Source: an uncultured Eubacteriales bacterium (GTDB taxonomy: Bacteria; Bacillota; Clostridia; Oscillospirales; Oscillospiraceae). From it: a DNA stretch of 7,098 bases. The translations under genes and the position numbers were made by a program. The DNA lies in NCBI GenBank assembly GCA_900549405.1, contig URNZ01000080.1, positions 1 to 7,098 of the forward strand. The letters run 5' to 3'. The notes under the pieces are model-generated. The model was not told the origin of the DNA, did not search any database, and worked only from the letters and a program-made list of their open reading frames with translations. This document shows positions 5,818 through 7,098 of the stretch, piece after piece; position 1 is the stretch's first letter; each line of letters opens with the position of its first letter.

Positions 5818-6390
5818 TTAGCCCTTGCAGCGCTCCAGATACTCGCCGCCGTTGCGGGTGTCGATCTTGATGCGGTCGCCGGGGTTGATGAACAGGGGCA
5901 CCTTGATCTCGGCGCCGGTCTCCACGATGGCGGGCTTGGTCACGTTGGTGGCGGTGTTGCCCTTGAAGCCGGGATCGGTCTGGGTGACCTCCAGCTCCAC
6001 AAAGTTGGGGGCCTCCACGCCCACGACCTTCTCCTTATAGAACATGAGCTTGCAGATGGTCTCCTCCTTGACGAAGTCGAAGCTGCTGGGCAGATCGGCC
6101 TTGGCCACGGGGATCATGTCGAAGGTCTCCTGGTCCATGAAGTAGTACAGGTCGCCGTCGTTATAGCTGTACTGGGCGTCCTTGCGCTCGATAAAGGCGG
6201 TCTCGAACTTGGCGGTGGGGTTGAAAGAGGTCTCGGTCACGCCGCCGCTGAGAACGTTCTTCATCTTGGTGCGGACAAAAGCCGCGCCCTTGCCGGGCTT
6301 AACATGCTGGAATTCCACGACCTGCATGACCTGGCCATCCATCTCGAAGGTCACGCCGTTGCGGAAATCGCCTGCGGTAATCGTTGCCAT
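5818..6390 (-). CDS. efp: Elongation factor P
   Basis: EF-P binds between the ribosomal P and E sites and relieves stalling at consecutive prolines. The 190-residue product has the full three-domain length. The N-terminal KOW-like domain begins [12 protein letters not shown] and carries the conserved loop [14 protein letters not shown], with the modifiable Lys34 at the loop tip. The middle OB domain includes the [11 protein letters not shown] region, and the C-terminal OB domain contains the family signature from about Lys165 through [10 protein letters not shown] near the end. In B. subtilis the equivalent lysine carries 5-aminopentanol; no modification gene is visible here. Start choice: the frame reaches an ATG at 6399, but that codon touches the SD. 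GGAGG lies 9 nt before the ATG at 6390, which restores the family N-terminus MATIT. It is downstream of the aminopeptidase, as in the yqhT-efp pair, but has its own promoter. Confidence 0.96.
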   Translation of the reverse strand: MATITAGDFRNGVTFEMDGQVMQVVEFQHVKPGKGAAFVRTKMKNVLSGGVTETSFNPTAKFETAFIERKDAQYSYNDGDLYYFMDQETFDMIPVAKADLPSSFDFVKEETICKLMFYKEKVVGVEAPNFVELEVTQTDPGFKGNTATNVTKPAIVETGAEIKVPLFINPGDRIKIDTRNGGEYLERCKG

Positions 6391-6430
6391 TGGAATCATC
6401 CTCCACTGTTTTTATAGATTAAGCTAATTT

Positions 6431-6459
6431 ATTCTACCCTATTTTTTTCTCTTTGACAA
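6431..6459 (-). promoter_or_regulatory. efp promoter
   Basis: On the minus strand, -35 TTGTCA (6459-6454) and -10 TAGAAT (6436-6431) each match five of six consensus bases and are separated by exactly 17 nt in an A-rich spacer. Transcription would begin near 6424, leaving a leader of about 34 nt. A 6-base inverted repeat, TACCCT/AGGGTA (6435-6440 and 6461-6466, 20 nt apart), brackets the promoter; one arm overlaps the first two bases of the -10 box and the other lies one base upstream of the -35. Confidence 0.78.
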
Positions 6460-6479
6460 GAGGGTATCCTTAGGAATCG

Positions 6480-6526
6480 GGGCCGTTCGGGCAAAGTTTT
6501 CTGTCTGTTTTTGACAGAATCGGCCC
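6480..6526. repeat. Nested inverted repeat in the aminopeptidase-efp spacer
   Basis: Outer arms GGGCCG (6480-6485) and CGGCCC (6521-6526) enclose inner perfect 7-base arms TTCTGTC (6499-6505) and GACAGAA (6513-6519) with a 7-base loop. It lies just after the aminopeptidase stop and before the efp promoter. On the minus strand no T-run follows either stem, so it does not look like a normal intrinsic terminator. It could be a 3'-end stabilising or processing structure for the upstream message. Confidence 0.4.
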
Positions 6527-6548
6527 TCCGCCCTGCTCCGGGGACCCT

Positions 6549-7098
6549 TTACAGGACGATCAGGTCCTTGGGGGAGCGGGTGATGTCCTCGCAGCCGCCC
6601 TCCTTCAGCACCAGCACGTCCTCGATGCGCACGCCGAAGCGGCCCGGGATGTAGATGCCCGGCTCGGCGGAGATGACCGCCCCGGCGGGCAGGGGCCGGG
6701 TCTCGCTGGGGCTGGCGTTGGGGGACTCGTGGATGTCGATGCCAAGGGAGTGGCCAAAGCTGTGGGTGAAATACTCCCCATAGCCCGCCTCGGCGATGAC
6801 CTGCCGTCCGGCGGCGTCCACCTCCCGGCCAGTGGCCCCGGCCCGGGCGGCGTTGATGCCAGCCCGCTGGGCGGCCAGAACCGTGGCATAGACCTGCTCC
6901 ATCTCGTCGGTTGGCTCCCCCATGGCCACGGTGCGGGTCATGTCGGAGCAGTAGCCATCCACCTTACAGCCAAAGTCCATGGTGATGAACATGCCCGTGT
7001 CCACCACCTGGTCCCCGGGGACGGCGTGGGGCCGGGAGCCGTTGGGCCCGGCGGCCACGATGGGGTCAAAGGAGACCTTCTCCCCTCCCCGGCGCATC
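6549..7098 (-). CDS. Xaa-Pro aminopeptidase, M24B family (C-terminal catalytic domain; 5' end beyond window)
   Basis: This metallopeptidase removes N-terminal residues preceding proline. The visible 182 residues form the pita-bread catalytic domain. All five metal ligands of the family are present: Asp41 (MDFG) and Asp52 (SDMTRT), His116 (HSFGHSLG), Glu145 (SAEPG) and Glu159 (RIEDV), numbered from the first Met visible. That Met at the window edge is probably internal, because family members have about 170-180 further N-terminal residues (creatinase/prolidase N-terminal domain), and the text preceding SFDPIVAAG normally continues upstream. The gene precedes efp, as yqhT does in B. subtilis; a link between proline peptide turnover and proline-stalling relief is a tempting but unproven reading. 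It ends in TAA, 158 nt before the efp start. Confidence 0.93.
   Translation of the reverse strand, partial: MRRGGEKVSFDPIVAAGPNGSRPHAVPGDQVVDTGMFITMDFGCKVDGYCSDMTRTVAMGEPTDEMEQVYATVLAAQRAGINAARAGATGREVDAAGRQVIAEAGYGEYFTHSFGHSLGIDIHESPNASPSETRPLPAGAVISAEPGIYIPGRFGVRIEDVLVLKEGGCEDITRSPKDLIVL

Noticed and set aside
6391..6399. ATG at 6399 as the efp start
   Set aside because: GGAGG directly touches this ATG, whereas the ATG at 6390 has correct spacing and gives the family N-terminus.
5782..6417. A 211-codon plus-strand frame antisense to efp
   Set aside because: Its Gly/Leu/His-rich product is the complement of EF-P codons and there is no ribosome binding site or promoter for it; EF-P on the other strand is certain.

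Overview
The window looks like ordinary core chromosome of a GC-rich anaerobic Firmicute. By gene content and high-GC coding bias I would guess the Oscillospiraceae (Flavonifractor / Intestinimonas / Lawsonibacter type); this is inference, as no rRNA or other taxonomic marker is present. I see no tRNA, rRNA, CRISPR array, insertion sequence or phage gene. No gene-free stretch exceeds about 175 bases.

Region 1 (1-3301, minus strand) is a four-gene transcription unit read right to left: murB, rapZ (yvcJ), glmR (yvcK) and the N-terminal part of whiA, which runs off the left edge. It joins a peptidoglycan precursor enzyme (MurB) to the conserved RapZ-GlmR-WhiA block that links nucleotide-sugar and central carbon metabolism with wall synthesis and cell division. 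A strong extended -10 promoter lies just upstream of murB, and the downstream genes are close enough (42, 24 and 3 nt gaps) for one message.

Region 2 (3302-5300, plus strand) is the only part I cannot assign to known biology. It holds two overlapping genes of unknown function with their own sigma-A type promoter, which diverges from the murB promoter. The first encodes a small protein whose C-terminus resembles a ribbon-helix-helix DNA-binding domain. The second encodes a 452-residue, Trp-rich soluble protein with a Pro-rich linker. A perfect 6+3+6 inverted repeat abuts the -35 box and is a candidate operator. A strong hairpin ends the unit and also serves as the intrinsic terminator of the convergent gene.

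Region 3 (5262-7098, minus strand) is a translation-linked cluster read right to left: an M24B aminopeptidase P (5' end off the window), efp (elongation factor P) with its own good promoter, and a small acidic zinc-ribbon protein of the CD1247 N-terminal type, ended by the hairpin at 5265-5299. The aminopeptidase-efp order is the familiar yqhT-efp arrangement of Firmicutes. The spacers on both sides of efp contain inverted repeats that the genes do not explain.
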